From a virus, in IMG/VR virus record IMGVR_UViG_3300043411_001575, positions 1 through 64,000 of that record: a stretch of DNA of 64,000 bases; one strand, 5' to 3'. The notes below the pieces were generated by a model. It worked only from the letters and a program-made list of their open reading frames with translations. It did no database searches and was not told where the DNA came from. Numbering within the stretch: the stretch's first letter is position 1; every line of letters begins with the position of its first letter. Below are positions 35,232 through 44,149 of the stretch, one piece after another. The position numbers and the translations under genes are program-made.

Positions 35232-35605
35232 TTACAAAAATCTTAAAAAATATAACTAAGTTTTTAGATAAAGTAAATCAATGGTTTGATGAGCAACAGA
35301 AATGCGAAATAATGAATGTTGAATATAATTTGGAGACAGATTATATTCACTGCATAGGTTGGGATGGTAAAATTATTTATCCTTTTTGTGGCAAATTTTC
35401 TTTGGAACTTTGGAGCGAGATTACCAAGTGGTCTCGCTTAACCAAGTTTCCATACACATTGATTTATATCTATGCAGGAAATGATAGAAAACACTTGGCT
35501 TATAGAGAACCGATTGAAGATTATTTAAAAGATGTAAGCCTTTTAAAAACAGGAAATGGTTATCATTATGGTAGCGAAAAAGTCTATAAACACAACTTAA
35601 TGTAA
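35228..35605 (+). CDS. Hypothetical protein, 125 aa
   Basis: Overlaps the NADAR gene by 4 nt (ATGA). Basic N-terminal helix, beta-rich middle (YIHCIGWDGKIIYPFCGKF). No recognised motif. Last gene before the 35644 promoter. Confidence 0.5.
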   Translation: MITKILKNITKFLDKVNQWFDEQQKCEIMNVEYNLETDYIHCIGWDGKIIYPFCGKFSLELWSEITKWSRLTKFPYTLIYIYAGNDRKHLAYREPIEDYLKDVSLLKTGNGYHYGSEKVYKHNLM

Positions 35606-35643
35606 CTATTTTTATCATTGTTAATAAGTTTATTACTATTTTG

Positions 35644-35693
35644 TTGCATAGTAAAAACAGAGTTGTTATTTTTGCAACAATACGGTCAAATAT
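35644..35693 (+). promoter_or_regulatory. Bacteroidota-type promoter with GGTCAAATA element
   Basis: TTG (35644-35646), 20 nt, TATTTTTG (35667-35674), then AATACGGTCAAATA ending at 35692. It drives the AEP-like/RNA-ligase segment. Confidence 0.75.
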
Positions 35694-35729
35694 TTTATTA
35701 ATGGAGCATTCAAAAACATTTTTATTTCA

Positions 35730-36113
35730 ATGGAAATAGCTATTCTTAAAAAAATAAGGGAGAAGCTACGCATTGATTTTCCTGATGAATGGATTGAAAA
35801 TTCTGAGATTAAGTTTTTGGAATATAAAGGCGGTCAGTATGTTTTAGTTTCAGAAAAGATTGTCCATATATATTACAAAATAAAGAGTGATGACCAATTT
35901 GAACAAGGTTACATAATAGCGGAACAAACAGATATTCCTGATGAACTGAAAGCTTTATTTTTAGAAGCTAGTAACGTTTTTGAAGAGAAAGAATTCGACC
36001 CATTAGAAGTTCCATGCAGAAGGTCATTTTTATACGAAGATATGGTTGATAGAGGCGAGTTATTAGGAGATGAACTTTTAGAAAAACACGGATTATCAAA
36101 AAAGCAAAAATAA
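35730..36113 (+). CDS. Hypothetical protein, 127 aa
   Basis: First gene after the 35644 promoter. Mixed alpha/beta, acidic, ends DELLEKHGLSKKQK. Forms a probable operon with the AEP-like and RNA-ligase genes. Unknown function. Confidence 0.55.
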   Translation: MEIAILKKIREKLRIDFPDEWIENSEIKFLEYKGGQYVLVSEKIVHIYYKIKSDDQFEQGYIIAEQTDIPDELKALFLEASNVFEEKEFDPLEVPCRRSFLYEDMVDRGELLGDELLEKHGLSKKQK

Positions 36114-36117
36114 GAAA

Positions 36118-36843
36118 ATGAACTACAAGTTAATACATAACCAAGAGGAACTACAAAAGTTTGTTGACTTCCTACCTGAGCTTAATCCAAATGAAGGTTA
36201 CTTTATTATTCTTATTGCTCGTAAAAAATGGTTTCCTGAAAGTGGAATAGCTTCTGCGCATAAATTAAGAAGAGAAACTGTTGGCAGAAAAGATAAGATT
36301 ATCCCTACTATTAAACAATGGGAAATTGAAGAAAGTGGCTATGATAGTAATGGCACTCCTATTGATATTAAAAACTTAGGTGTTTATATTGGATTTAACC
36401 CTAAGAATCAACACAAAGCTTGTTTTGAGTTAATCAATCAATGCCTAGAGGCTATTAAGTCAAATAAAGAAAATATCAATGTTAAGTCAATGGCTAACGA
36501 TGTTATTCAAGGCTCTAATGGAACTAAAAACTTTATTGATGTAGACGTTGATATTAAAGAAGATGAAAATTACTTAGATATTGTTTCCTACATCAAAGAT
36601 TTGATTAATCCTAGCAGACTAACTTTTATCAAAACAAATGGAGGATTTCATGCCCTTATCAATTTAATTAAATGTGAAGGAGAAGGTAGAATGATGGAGC
36701 TATCTCCTAATCATGGGAATCAATGGTATCAAAAATTACAAAATCATCCTTTTAAAAGTGAATTAAATATCATGAGTAATGACTTAGTTCCTGTTGTAGG
36801 ATGCAATCAGGGTAAGTATATTCCGCATTTTTTAAACGATTAA
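36118..36843 (+). CDS. AEP (primase)-like protein, DxDxD motif
   Basis: 241 residues. FIDVDVDIKED (about 143-153) looks like the acidic D-x-D metal site of archaeo-eukaryotic primases. FIKTNGGFHALINLIK (about 176-191) resembles the following (S/T)xH motif, and the ending VPVVGCNQGKYIPHF is a family signature. I know this family from phages, next to RNA ligases, without a tested function. It could be a primer- or nucleotidyl-transferase working with the ligase downstream. Confidence 0.6.
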   Translation: MNYKLIHNQEELQKFVDFLPELNPNEGYFIILIARKKWFPESGIASAHKLRRETVGRKDKIIPTIKQWEIEESGYDSNGTPIDIKNLGVYIGFNPKNQHKACFELINQCLEAIKSNKENINVKSMANDVIQGSNGTKNFIDVDVDIKEDENYLDIVSYIKDLINPSRLTFIKTNGGFHALINLIKCEGEGRMMELSPNHGNQWYQKLQNHPFKSELNIMSNDLVPVVGCNQGKYIPHFLND

Positions 36844-36853
36844 AACAAATAAA

Positions 36854-37549
36854 ATGGAACAGAATTTAGATTTTTTAGAATTTCCAAAGATGGCTAGACT
36901 GTCGAGAGAAATGATTATTACAGAAAAAATAGATGGTACTAATTCTCAAATTTTCATTTGGGATGAAGAAAAAGATATTAAGATGCTAGATGGTACTATA
37001 CAAAAAAAAGGTAAAAGACCTGACAATATTCCTTTTATATACTCAGATGGTAATTTTCATATTGCAACAGGTAGTAGAACCCGTTGGATTACACCAAAGG
37101 ATGACAATTATGGTTTTTCAAAATGGGTATTTGAAAATTCAGGAAAATTAATTGAACTAAATGACGGGAGACATTTTGGTGAATGGTGGGGAAGCGGTGT
37201 ACAAAGAGGATACGGATTACAGAAAGGCGATAAAAGATTTTCACTATTTAATGTTAGTAGATGGGCATTGCATGGAACACAGCCTAAATTAATTCCAAAT
37301 TCTGACCCAACAATTGAAAAGTTTCAGGATGTACTCCCTGAAATTTGTTCACTCGTTCCTGAACTTTATAGAGGTCAATTTGATACTCAAAAGATTAATG
37401 AAGTGTTAGAAGACTTGAAGATTAATGGTAGTTATGCTTCAAAAGGGTTTATGAAGCCTGAAGGAATTATAACGTTCCATGTTGCTGCAAACATTGGATT
37501 TAAAAAGACTATTGAAAAAGATGAAATACCTAAATCATTAGTCAGATAA
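36854..37549 (+). CDS. RNA ligase, Rnl family
   Basis: 231 residues with the nucleotidyltransferase motifs in order: motif I EKIDGTNSQIF (Lys28 as AMP-accepting residue), a GSRTRW element, a motif III-like HFGEWWGSGVQRGYGL, motif IV PEGIITFH, and motif V-like FKKTIEKDE. It probably seals RNA nicks in an ATP-dependent way. Together with RtcB and the cREC protein it forms an RNA-repair kit. Confidence 0.85.
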   Translation: MEQNLDFLEFPKMARLSREMIITEKIDGTNSQIFIWDEEKDIKMLDGTIQKKGKRPDNIPFIYSDGNFHIATGSRTRWITPKDDNYGFSKWVFENSGKLIELNDGRHFGEWWGSGVQRGYGLQKGDKRFSLFNVSRWALHGTQPKLIPNSDPTIEKFQDVLPEICSLVPELYRGQFDTQKINEVLEDLKINGSYASKGFMKPEGIITFHVAANIGFKKTIEKDEIPKSLVR

Positions 37550-38149
37550 ATGAGTTTATTTGAAAAACATAAATCAATAATTGAAGGAAACGTACCTTTT
37601 GGAGTTGTTATTGAGAACAACACCAACAAGGATGCTTATGTTGATTTTTTTGGTGTAGAAGATACTTATGGGTCTTATAGATGGAATAATGAAAGGGAAT
37701 ACAATTCTCATGGAATAAAAGTTTATCCACTGTATAGAGATATGTATCTTTCAGATATGACAATGTTAATGAATTACATATCATCGAAGGGAGCTATTTT
37801 AGTTGATGTAACTAAATTTCAATCATCAACATCTTTTAATTTAGAAAAAAAATATAGTATTAATATTAGAAAACATGACGCATCAGGATTTATACATACT
37901 CTTCCTATGGAAATAGAGAGTAATGAAGATGGCTCATTGTATACTAAAAAACTTAATAAAAAAATTTTAATTGATATGCACACTTCATTTGGAATGACTA
38001 TCGATAAGTATACAGATATGATTATAAAATTTTATCCGCATAAAATGGAAGAAGTATTTTTTAGTAGTAGTTTTTACAATAATATTAAAAACGAAGATAT
38101 AGAAAAACTAAACAAAGAAAAGAGAAAAAGAATTCGAATAATAATTTAA
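37550..38149 (+). CDS. Hypothetical protein, 199 aa
   Basis: Directly follows the RNA ligase. VPFGVVIENNTNKDAYVDFF gives a strand pattern common in phage structural-like small domains. A basic C-terminus ends EKRKRIRIII. Family unknown. Confidence 0.5.
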   Translation: MSLFEKHKSIIEGNVPFGVVIENNTNKDAYVDFFGVEDTYGSYRWNNEREYNSHGIKVYPLYRDMYLSDMTMLMNYISSKGAILVDVTKFQSSTSFNLEKKYSINIRKHDASGFIHTLPMEIESNEDGSLYTKKLNKKILIDMHTSFGMTIDKYTDMIIKFYPHKMEEVFFSSSFYNNIKNEDIEKLNKEKRKRIRIII

Positions 38150-38176
38150 AAATAACAAACCAAAAAAAACAGCAAA

Positions 38177-38524
38177 ATGTCAAAAACAGCAACAAAAAAA
38201 GCAAAAGGAAACGAGTTAACAACTATAGTTGATTTAAACCGTATCCAAAATTTATCTTTCGATAACATCTACAACATGGATGAGAAAGAATTATCAAAAC
38301 AAAACTCATATAACCAAAAGAAGATTGGTAAAATGGGGCAGTTGAAAGCGAAAATTATTGATATGCAAAACAGAATTGCAAAATGTGAGCAGCAATTCAC
38401 TGTTTCTTTAACTGACCCTACAATGGACAGTGTTGAATTGCGTATTCAAATTGAATGCTACCAAAAAGAAAAGGAAGTTGCAACTACCTTACTTAAATCT
38501 TTATTTCCTGAAGAATTTGCTTAA
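38177..38524 (+). CDS. Coiled-coil protein, 115 aa
   Basis: Basic N-terminus (KTATKKAKGNE), then long helices (KKIGKMGQLKAKIIDMQNRI). Last gene before a strong terminator. Function unknown. Confidence 0.55.
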   Translation: MSKTATKKAKGNELTTIVDLNRIQNLSFDNIYNMDEKELSKQNSYNQKKIGKMGQLKAKIIDMQNRIAKCEQQFTVSLTDPTMDSVELRIQIECYQKEKEVATTLLKSLFPEEFA

Positions 38525-38550
38525 CTATTAAAATAATTAGTTATAAAAAA

Positions 38551-38595
38551 AATAACGTAAATAATTTTGTAAATAACATTATTTACGTTATTTTT
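38551..38595 (+). terminator. Strong intrinsic terminator before GIY-YIG gene
   Basis: AATAACGTAAATAA (38551-38564) and TTATTTACGTTATT (38579-38592) form a perfect 14-bp stem with a 14-nt loop, followed by T-rich sequence. A-rich sequence on the other side could make it bidirectional. Confidence 0.7.
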
Positions 38596-38621
38596 ACAAT
38601 CAGTAAATAAAACTAAAAAAA

Positions 38622-39317
38622 ATGCTGATATATAAAATAACAAATAAAATAAATGGTAAAATATACATTGGATTAACTTCAAAAAAAGATATTACTAATT
38701 ATTGGGGGAGTGGAAAAATAATTATGAAATCCATAAAAAAATATGGAATACATAATTTTACAAAGGAAATTTTAGAATTTTGTGATTCTCAAGAAAAATT
38801 AAACGAAAGAGAAATACATTGGATAGATAAATTAAAGAAGGATGGGTATTCTCTTTATAACATTTCAAATGGTGGAAATGGAGGTAATCTTGGGGAAGAG
38901 GTTAATAAACTAATAAGCGATGCTGTTAAAGGAGAAAAGCATCGATTGTTTGGTAAACAAAATCTTAGCAGAAAAGGTAAAGGAGCTTGGAATAAAGGTA
39001 AAAAGAATGTTTACTCAGATGAAACTATAAATAAAATGAAAAAACCAAAAACAGAAGAGCATAGAAAAGCTCTTTCAGTTTCACATTCAGGAAAAATAAT
39101 ATCCGAAGAGCATAAAAAATCTCTTTCAATAGCTTTTTCAGGTGAAAAAAATCCAAGATGTAAAAAAATTGAAGTAGAAACAATATTTGGCGAAAAAATT
39201 AATTTTGAATTTATTTCTCAATTTTTAAATGAACATAAAATTTCTTGGTATTTATTTAGAAATTTAGAAAAAGGGAAAATAGTTAAAATTTTTAAGTCTG
39301 TAAAATATTTAAAATGA
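38622..39317 (+). CDS. GIY-YIG homing endonuclease with NUMOD repeats
   Basis: Classical GIY-YIG opening (MLIYKITNKINGKIYIGLTS), WGSGKIIMKSIKKYG, and the Glu-containing NEREIHWIDKLK. NUMOD3 repeats follow (AVKGEKHRLFGKQNLSRKGK, KTEEHRKALSVSHSGK, SEEHKKSLSIAFSG), then a C-terminal NUMOD1-like helix-turn-helix. It lies after a terminator and is probably a free-standing mobile gene. Confidence 0.88.
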   Translation: MLIYKITNKINGKIYIGLTSKKDITNYWGSGKIIMKSIKKYGIHNFTKEILEFCDSQEKLNEREIHWIDKLKKDGYSLYNISNGGNGGNLGEEVNKLISDAVKGEKHRLFGKQNLSRKGKGAWNKGKKNVYSDETINKMKKPKTEEHRKALSVSHSGKIISEEHKKSLSIAFSGEKNPRCKKIEVETIFGEKINFEFISQFLNEHKISWYLFRNLEKGKIVKIFKSVKYLK

Positions 39318-39730
39318 AAAAAAACAAATATTCTTATTTTAAAATAGCACTTCCAATGTATTTATTTGGAGTATTTATTTCACTTATTATTTTTATATTA
39401 AATCAAAACTATTATTGTTTTTTGTTTTCCACAATTGGATTTATTTTTCACTTTATATTATTAGGATATAAAAGTCCATTTCAGAAAAAACTGCAAATAT
39501 TAAGTGATAGAATGAATATGTGTATAAATGAATCAGACCCTAAAAAAGAAGCAATAATGCTATCTATAGTGGCAATGAGAAATGCAAATACTTGTGCAGC
39601 AGAATCAAATATTGATAAAGAAAATAAACATCATTGGATGTTTTTGTGCTTATTTTACGATAAACTAAGTAAAATACATAGAGAAAGTTTTTACGAATTA
39701 AATAGCAAAAAACAATGCGAACAGTATTAA
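39314..39730 (+). CDS. Membrane protein, 138 aa
   Basis: Two spans (about 10-28 and 33-51), then a long soluble helical tail containing NTCAAESNIDKENKHH. ATGA overlap with the endonuclease gene. Function unknown. Confidence 0.55.
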   Translation: MKKNKYSYFKIALPMYLFGVFISLIIFILNQNYYCFLFSTIGFIFHFILLGYKSPFQKKLQILSDRMNMCINESDPKKEAIMLSIVAMRNANTCAAESNIDKENKHHWMFLCLFYDKLSKIHRESFYELNSKKQCEQY

Positions 39731-40203
39731 GAAACAGAACCGACTACTCTGAACTAGAACAAGAGGCTATACATAAGTACCATTATTGTAATGATGAAGT
39801 ATTTAAAGAGTTTTTCCATACACTTTCAAAAAAGGATTCACTCATAGTATCAAGAGTACTTAATATCGGTATTTATAATTTGAATTTTAGCAGCATTGAA
39901 TACACTATAAAATACATGCCATCAGAGATTATGTTTACAAAACAAACATCAGATGTAACAGTTAATCATCACTTTAAATTTGAAATTACTATTGAAGGGC
40001 ATCAAATGGTAATGGGCTATAAGCACTACTTATCAGAAATACCTGAAAATGAAATAGGAGGAACTACAGATATTTGGTGCAATCCATTCGAAGGGGATAA
40101 GATTTCTAATTACCTTATTTCAAAAAAGGTTTCAGCTATTGATTATAGAGATGGGCTGATTAGTATTTATGAGTTCTTAATTGAAAATAACATAATCAAA
40201 TAA
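39715..40203 (+). CDS. Hypothetical protein, 162 aa
   Basis: Soluble, mixed alpha/beta. Contains KDSLIVSRVLNIGIYNLNFS and CNPFEGDKISNYL. No recognised family. Confidence 0.5.
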   Translation: MRTVLRNRTDYSELEQEAIHKYHYCNDEVFKEFFHTLSKKDSLIVSRVLNIGIYNLNFSSIEYTIKYMPSEIMFTKQTSDVTVNHHFKFEITIEGHQMVMGYKHYLSEIPENEIGGTTDIWCNPFEGDKISNYLISKKVSAIDYRDGLISIYEFLIENNIIK

Positions 40204-40204
40204 A

Positions 40205-40537
40205 ATGAAGCCGAAATTTAGAATAATAGAAAAGACAACCTTATCAGGAAAAAAGATATTTGTTCCTCAAGTTGGAATATGGGAAGAGACTCATATTACA
40301 GGAATTCTTTGGTGGAAAGAGTCTAACTATGCATACGTTTATTATGGATTAAAACCTCAGCCTAGCTCTATAGTTATTGATTTTAACACTAAATACACAA
40401 CAAGAGGTCATGGTTTTGAATCTACTTCTGAAGCTATGATTTTTCTTAATGAATTTAAGGAAATATTATTAAATCAGTATGAGAAAGATAAAGACAGATT
40501 ATTTCAAGAAGAAATTAAAATAATTGACGTAGAATAA
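40205..40537 (+). CDS. Hypothetical protein, 110 aa
   Basis: Beta-rich protein (KKIFVPQVGIWEETHITGIL) with a helical end. TAATG coupling to the HTH gene that follows. Confidence 0.5.
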   Translation: MKPKFRIIEKTTLSGKKIFVPQVGIWEETHITGILWWKESNYAYVYYGLKPQPSSIVIDFNTKYTTRGHGFESTSEAMIFLNEFKEILLNQYEKDKDRLFQEEIKIIDVE

Positions 40538-41076
40538 TGAGCAATTCATTTATACATAGATTAAGATTAGCAGTAAAGGAGGCTTTAACTAATCCTAAAA
40601 AAATATCTTCAAGGGAGGCGGCAAAGCAAATGGATATTAGCGCAGCTACTTTTTGTAGGTTTCAAAAGGGAGATTTGAGCATGGATGCTTCTACTCTTAT
40701 TAAAATTTGTGTTTGGCTAAGCTCTAAAACTAAATCAGAATTATCTATTGATGATTTTACAGAAGAAAATAATCCAACATACATTGATGTTAAGTTTAAC
40801 GAATCCGAAGAAAGAGATATTTACAACACAATAGAAACTATAAATAAAGCTGTAAACACAGATAGTTTTTCAGGATTATTTTCAGTAAAAGAAAAAATAT
40901 ATTCATACGTTACTATTGAAGGAATTAAAACTAAAATACTAAAAGAGGTTTGCAGAAGACTTGAATTATATGGGAAATGGGAAACGAAATTAATTAGTTT
41001 AAACTCTGATTCTTTTCCTAATAATTCAAATGGAATATGCTTGTTTAAAGAAAAATTTAATACAGATTTAAAATGA
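40537..41076 (+). CDS. XRE-type helix-turn-helix protein
   Basis: An N-terminal HTH (about 22-60): SSREAAKQMDISAATFCRFQ, then SMDASTLIKICVWL, the classic lambda-repressor-like fold. A C-terminal region without known motif follows. Probably a DNA-binding regulator of phage or host genes. Confidence 0.7.
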   Translation: MSNSFIHRLRLAVKEALTNPKKISSREAAKQMDISAATFCRFQKGDLSMDASTLIKICVWLSSKTKSELSIDDFTEENNPTYIDVKFNESEERDIYNTIETINKAVNTDSFSGLFSVKEKIYSYVTIEGIKTKILKEVCRRLELYGKWETKLISLNSDSFPNNSNGICLFKEKFNTDLK

Positions 41077-41450
41077 AAAAAATTGAACTAATAGGAGTAA
41101 TGAATTTATCTTCAAACCTTGTTACTTGGCTCAGAGGAGATAAAAGAGATGTTCCATCAGAAACAATCGTTAGCGCATTAACAGGTGTAATGATTATTCA
41201 GAAAGGAAGCCATCCAACTACCTATGAAAATTTTGAATGCATATTCGATTTAATGGAAAAAGAGCCGCTTGTAAGAACTAACTTTCACTTATTGAAATTT
41301 TTAGATAGAAATTGGAAAGTAATATCTGAAAACATAAATCAGATTGAAGAAATGTTTAAAGAGTGTTATTCTTTAAAAGATATTAATCCGAATAGTTATC
41401 TACTTGAGGTTATAGAGTTTAATGAAATGATTAAAAAACTTTTAAAATAA
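41073..41450 (+). CDS. Hypothetical protein, 125 aa
   Basis: ATGA overlap with the HTH gene, so likely produced with it. Helical; NLVTWLRGDKRDVPSETIVS near the N-terminus and HLLKFLDRNWKVISENINQI later. Could be a partner of the regulator; no direct evidence. Confidence 0.5.
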   Translation: MKKIELIGVMNLSSNLVTWLRGDKRDVPSETIVSALTGVMIIQKGSHPTTYENFECIFDLMEKEPLVRTNFHLLKFLDRNWKVISENINQIEEMFKECYSLKDINPNSYLLEVIEFNEMIKKLLK

Positions 41451-41455
41451 ACAAC

Positions 41456-41944
41456 ATGTTAAACAAAAGCAAAAAAGGATTACTTATTTTTGATAATTTT
41501 AGAGTAGACTACAATTTACCTAAATACAAGAAAAATAGTAAAGAAGAACAGGAATCAACGCCAAATGAAATTGGATTTATTAATATGGATTCTGATGAAT
41601 TTGATGCAGTTGCGGTTGGAGGATGGGGGTCATTTTTTTTCCAATATGTAACAAGAGATAATTATTCATTCTGTATGAAATGTACATACGCAGAATATGA
41701 AATAGACGGGGAGATTGTGGGTATAGACATATTCAAAGACCCTATTACCGATTCAGGAATGAAAAAATCAGCTCGTGGATTAACGGCAGTTTTTAAAGAT
41801 GAAAATGGTGAATACTACTTAAAAGACCAAGCCACTTGGGAAGAAATTAATAACTGTGAATTAAAAACGGTATTTAAAGATGGTAAAATCCTACATGAAA
41901 CTACACTAACTGAAATTCGTGAGCGAATCAAGCAAAACATGTAA
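41456..41944 (+). CDS. Stand-alone C-terminal domain of nicotinamide phosphoribosyltransferase (NAMPT-like)
   Basis: From about residue 50, the sequence follows the C-terminus of phage/bacterial NAMPT (NadV): VGGWGSFFFQYVTRDNYSFC, VGIDIFKDPITDSGMKKSAR, TVFKDGKILHETTLTEIRER. A full NAMPT has about 450-490 residues; here only ~110 match, with an unrelated 45-residue N-terminus. No remaining NAMPT frame exists upstream. It may be a relic, a regulatory fragment, or a binder that forms hybrid oligomers with host or phage NAMPT. NAMPT makes NMN for NAD salvage. Confidence 0.7.
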   Translation: MLNKSKKGLLIFDNFRVDYNLPKYKKNSKEEQESTPNEIGFINMDSDEFDAVAVGGWGSFFFQYVTRDNYSFCMKCTYAEYEIDGEIVGIDIFKDPITDSGMKKSARGLTAVFKDENGEYYLKDQATWEEINNCELKTVFKDGKILHETTLTEIRERIKQNM

Positions 41945-41947
41945 CCA

Positions 41948-42433
41948 ATGGCAGTTCAAAAACATAAAGATATTGACATCGGTGACGTGGTTCTACATAA
42001 AGACAAGGAGTTCTTGGTTGAGTATGTTTGGAATAACGTAATAGGTCAATGGTATTTCGATTTAAAAGCTTTAACTCCTGTATTAGAGGGATTAGATATT
42101 TATGCCAATGAAGTTAGTGTACCTAGTTACGATTGTATTCTAGTTAAAAAGAAAGAGGTTGATGTTCTTTTGTTTGCATTCAAACTAAGTGACTTGAAGC
42201 TAGGTGAAAAATTTAAGTTTAAAGAAGGACAAAAAGCATTTTACTATACTAATGGAACACAATCTCAAGAACTTGAAACAGAGGAACACATTGAGTTTAT
42301 TGTACTAAAACGAAATCCTACATCTGTTAAATGTAAGATGACTTGTGGTAGAATAGAATATACATTCAAGTTTTCAGGTTATTTCTCAGGTTACATACCT
42401 GTTGAAGATAATTTAATTATAGCTAAAACTTAG
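41948..42433 (+). CDS. Hypothetical protein, 161 aa
   Basis: Beta-rich protein (IGDVVLHKDKEFLVEYVWNN, FKLSDLKLGEKFKFKEGQ). Resembles two small barrels in a row. No known family. Confidence 0.5.
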   Translation: MAVQKHKDIDIGDVVLHKDKEFLVEYVWNNVIGQWYFDLKALTPVLEGLDIYANEVSVPSYDCILVKKKEVDVLLFAFKLSDLKLGEKFKFKEGQKAFYYTNGTQSQELETEEHIEFIVLKRNPTSVKCKMTCGRIEYTFKFSGYFSGYIPVEDNLIIAKT

Positions 42434-42436
42434 TTC

Positions 42437-42745
42437 ATGATTATTGAAAATAAAAAATATACTCAGAATTACGATGGTTCTCATTCAATTATGGTTTCCG
42501 TAGATGATGAATGGTGGTGCGGTAAGGATTTATATGAAACAATTTTAGATTTGGATAATCCTAATTGTAAAAATCAACACTTCATGCATCATGAAAATAA
42601 AATTGTAAAAAAACTACATGAAGAAGGAATTATATTCAAAACTGAACATACTACATGTTTAATGATTGGAGATAATAAAGATAAAATAAAAAAGTTTAAA
42701 GTAGAATTAAAAAGTATTATACTACCAATTTTAATAAGTGAATAA
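42437..42745 (+). CDS. Hypothetical protein, 102 aa
   Basis: Contains SIMVSVDDEWWCGKDLYETI and a basic helix towards the end. No function assigned. Confidence 0.5.
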   Translation: MIIENKKYTQNYDGSHSIMVSVDDEWWCGKDLYETILDLDNPNCKNQHFMHHENKIVKKLHEEGIIFKTEHTTCLMIGDNKDKIKKFKVELKSIILPILISE

Positions 42746-43276
42746 ATGCAAGACATAAATGAATTATTAATTCATGATGACTCTGAACTTCAAAAAGATG
42801 ATTGGTTCTCATATGGATTAAAACAACAACAAAAAGAAAAAGAAATGGAAAACACAGAAAATCAAAACGAAGAAAACCAATTAGAAAATATGAATATCAT
42901 TGATTGGTTTAAAATTAAGGAAGATTACCCTCTTTCAGTTCAAGCTGTACAAGATTGGTTTACGGCTAGATATGACCTTGCTGATGCTGAAGTTATAATA
43001 GACCAATACTCAATACTAATAACAAATGGTGTTGGAGGAATGTACTTAAATATTCGTGATTTGTATGACTTCTTTGATGTATATAACGTAAGACCATTTG
43101 TTGTTCCTGAAGGAAATTTCCCGAATGTCAAATATATTATTCAGTCTAAAAAATCTATCATTGAATCAGAAGTTATATTTGAAGAACGAGCTGCTGCTGA
43201 GATAGCAATGTTCATTGAAACTTTTCAGTATATTGAGATTACTATCGAGCATCAAATGAAAACTCAAAAAACATAA
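42746..43276 (+). CDS. Phage protein with DLYDFFDV domain (paralogue of 32266 gene)
   Basis: A 45-residue Gln/Glu-rich start (LKQQQKEKEMENTENQNEEN) is followed by a conserved domain: IDWFKIKEDYPLSVQAVQDW, LNIRDLYDFFDVYNV, and an EERAAAEIAMFIETF helix. Alternative starts inside (MENTENQ, MNIIDWF) are possible. Confidence 0.6.
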   Translation: MQDINELLIHDDSELQKDDWFSYGLKQQQKEKEMENTENQNEENQLENMNIIDWFKIKEDYPLSVQAVQDWFTARYDLADAEVIIDQYSILITNGVGGMYLNIRDLYDFFDVYNVRPFVVPEGNFPNVKYIIQSKKSIIESEVIFEERAAAEIAMFIETFQYIEITIEHQMKTQKT

Positions 43277-43277
43277 A

Positions 43278-43520
43278 ATGGCTAAATTAAAAGGAAAAAA
43301 ATTAGAATTCATTAGCTTCATTAAGAGAGATGGTACAGGCACAATAATGTGCGGTACTGAATGGAATGAAAAAATGAATCATCCAAAGGTAGATGACATG
43401 AGCTACGTTGATGAAGAGGTTTTTAACATACGTGCGCTTTCTTTAAGCAAAGGAACTTTTATTGCAAGTAATTTCAATTGTTTTGTTGTTAAATTGAAAA
43501 ATAAAAATGCGAAAGTATAA
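43278..43520 (+). CDS. Hypothetical protein, 80 aa
   Basis: Begins MAKLKGKKLEFISFIKRDGT; basic and beta-rich. No recognised motif. Confidence 0.5.
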   Translation: MAKLKGKKLEFISFIKRDGTGTIMCGTEWNEKMNHPKVDDMSYVDEEVFNIRALSLSKGTFIASNFNCFVVKLKNKNAKV

Positions 43521-43869
43521 GCCAAGCAACGGAACAGAAGGAGAATGGTTCATCGATAAGTATTGTATGAATTGTTTCCACTGTGACCCTGACCCAAGAG
43601 GAAAGAAGCAATGTATGCTTTTATGTGCCTCCATGTGTTATGATGTGAATGAACCTGAATATCCGAAGGAATGGATTTACGATGATGAAAATAAACCAAC
43701 ATGCACTAAATGGCAAAAATGGGATTGGGATACGGATGGTAATCCTGATGACCCTGATAATCCAAATGCTCCTCAACCTGAAGACCCTAATCAATTAGTT
43801 ATGCCATTTATTTTGGATGAGATTGAAATGAAAATAAATGAAAAAAAACATGAAAAAATTGAATGTTGA
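43507..43869 (+). CDS. Cys-rich hypothetical protein, 120 aa
   Basis: Cysteines in MNCFHCDPDPRGKKQCMLLC and a later C give a possible metal-binding ferredoxin-like cluster. A Pro/Asp/Asn-rich linker follows (DDPDNPNAPQPEDPNQ). Overlaps both neighbours. Confidence 0.55.
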   Translation: MRKYKPSNGTEGEWFIDKYCMNCFHCDPDPRGKKQCMLLCASMCYDVNEPEYPKEWIYDDENKPTCTKWQKWDWDTDGNPDDPDNPNAPQPEDPNQLVMPFILDEIEMKINEKKHEKIEC

Positions 43870-44128
43870 TTATTACGATGTTAAAAACAAATTACCTATA
43901 ATTGGTGAAATTGTAAGCGTGTTTTTTGAAAATAAAGCGTATTCAGGTCATGGTATTTGGTTGAAAGGAATAAGAGTTTCTGATACCACTTTTAAATTAA
44001 ATGAATTAATTGTTAAAATTGATAAAACTGATAGAAGCGAATCAGGAATAGGAGTAACGCATTGGTCTTATTTAGAAGCTAATCATTTACCGAATTTATG
44101 TAGATTGCATAATGGTAATTGTTTTTAA
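43850..44128 (+). CDS. Hypothetical protein, 92 aa
   Basis: Start set at 43850 (MKKLNVDYYDVKNKLP), with an alternative ATG at 43838. PIIGEIVSVFFENKAYSGHG and GVTHWSYLEANHLPNL give a small beta-barrel impression. No family recognised. Confidence 0.5.
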   Translation: MKKLNVDYYDVKNKLPIIGEIVSVFFENKAYSGHGIWLKGIRVSDTTFKLNELIVKIDKTDRSESGIGVTHWSYLEANHLPNLCRLHNGNCF

Positions 44129-44149
44129 AAAAATATAAAATCAAACAAA

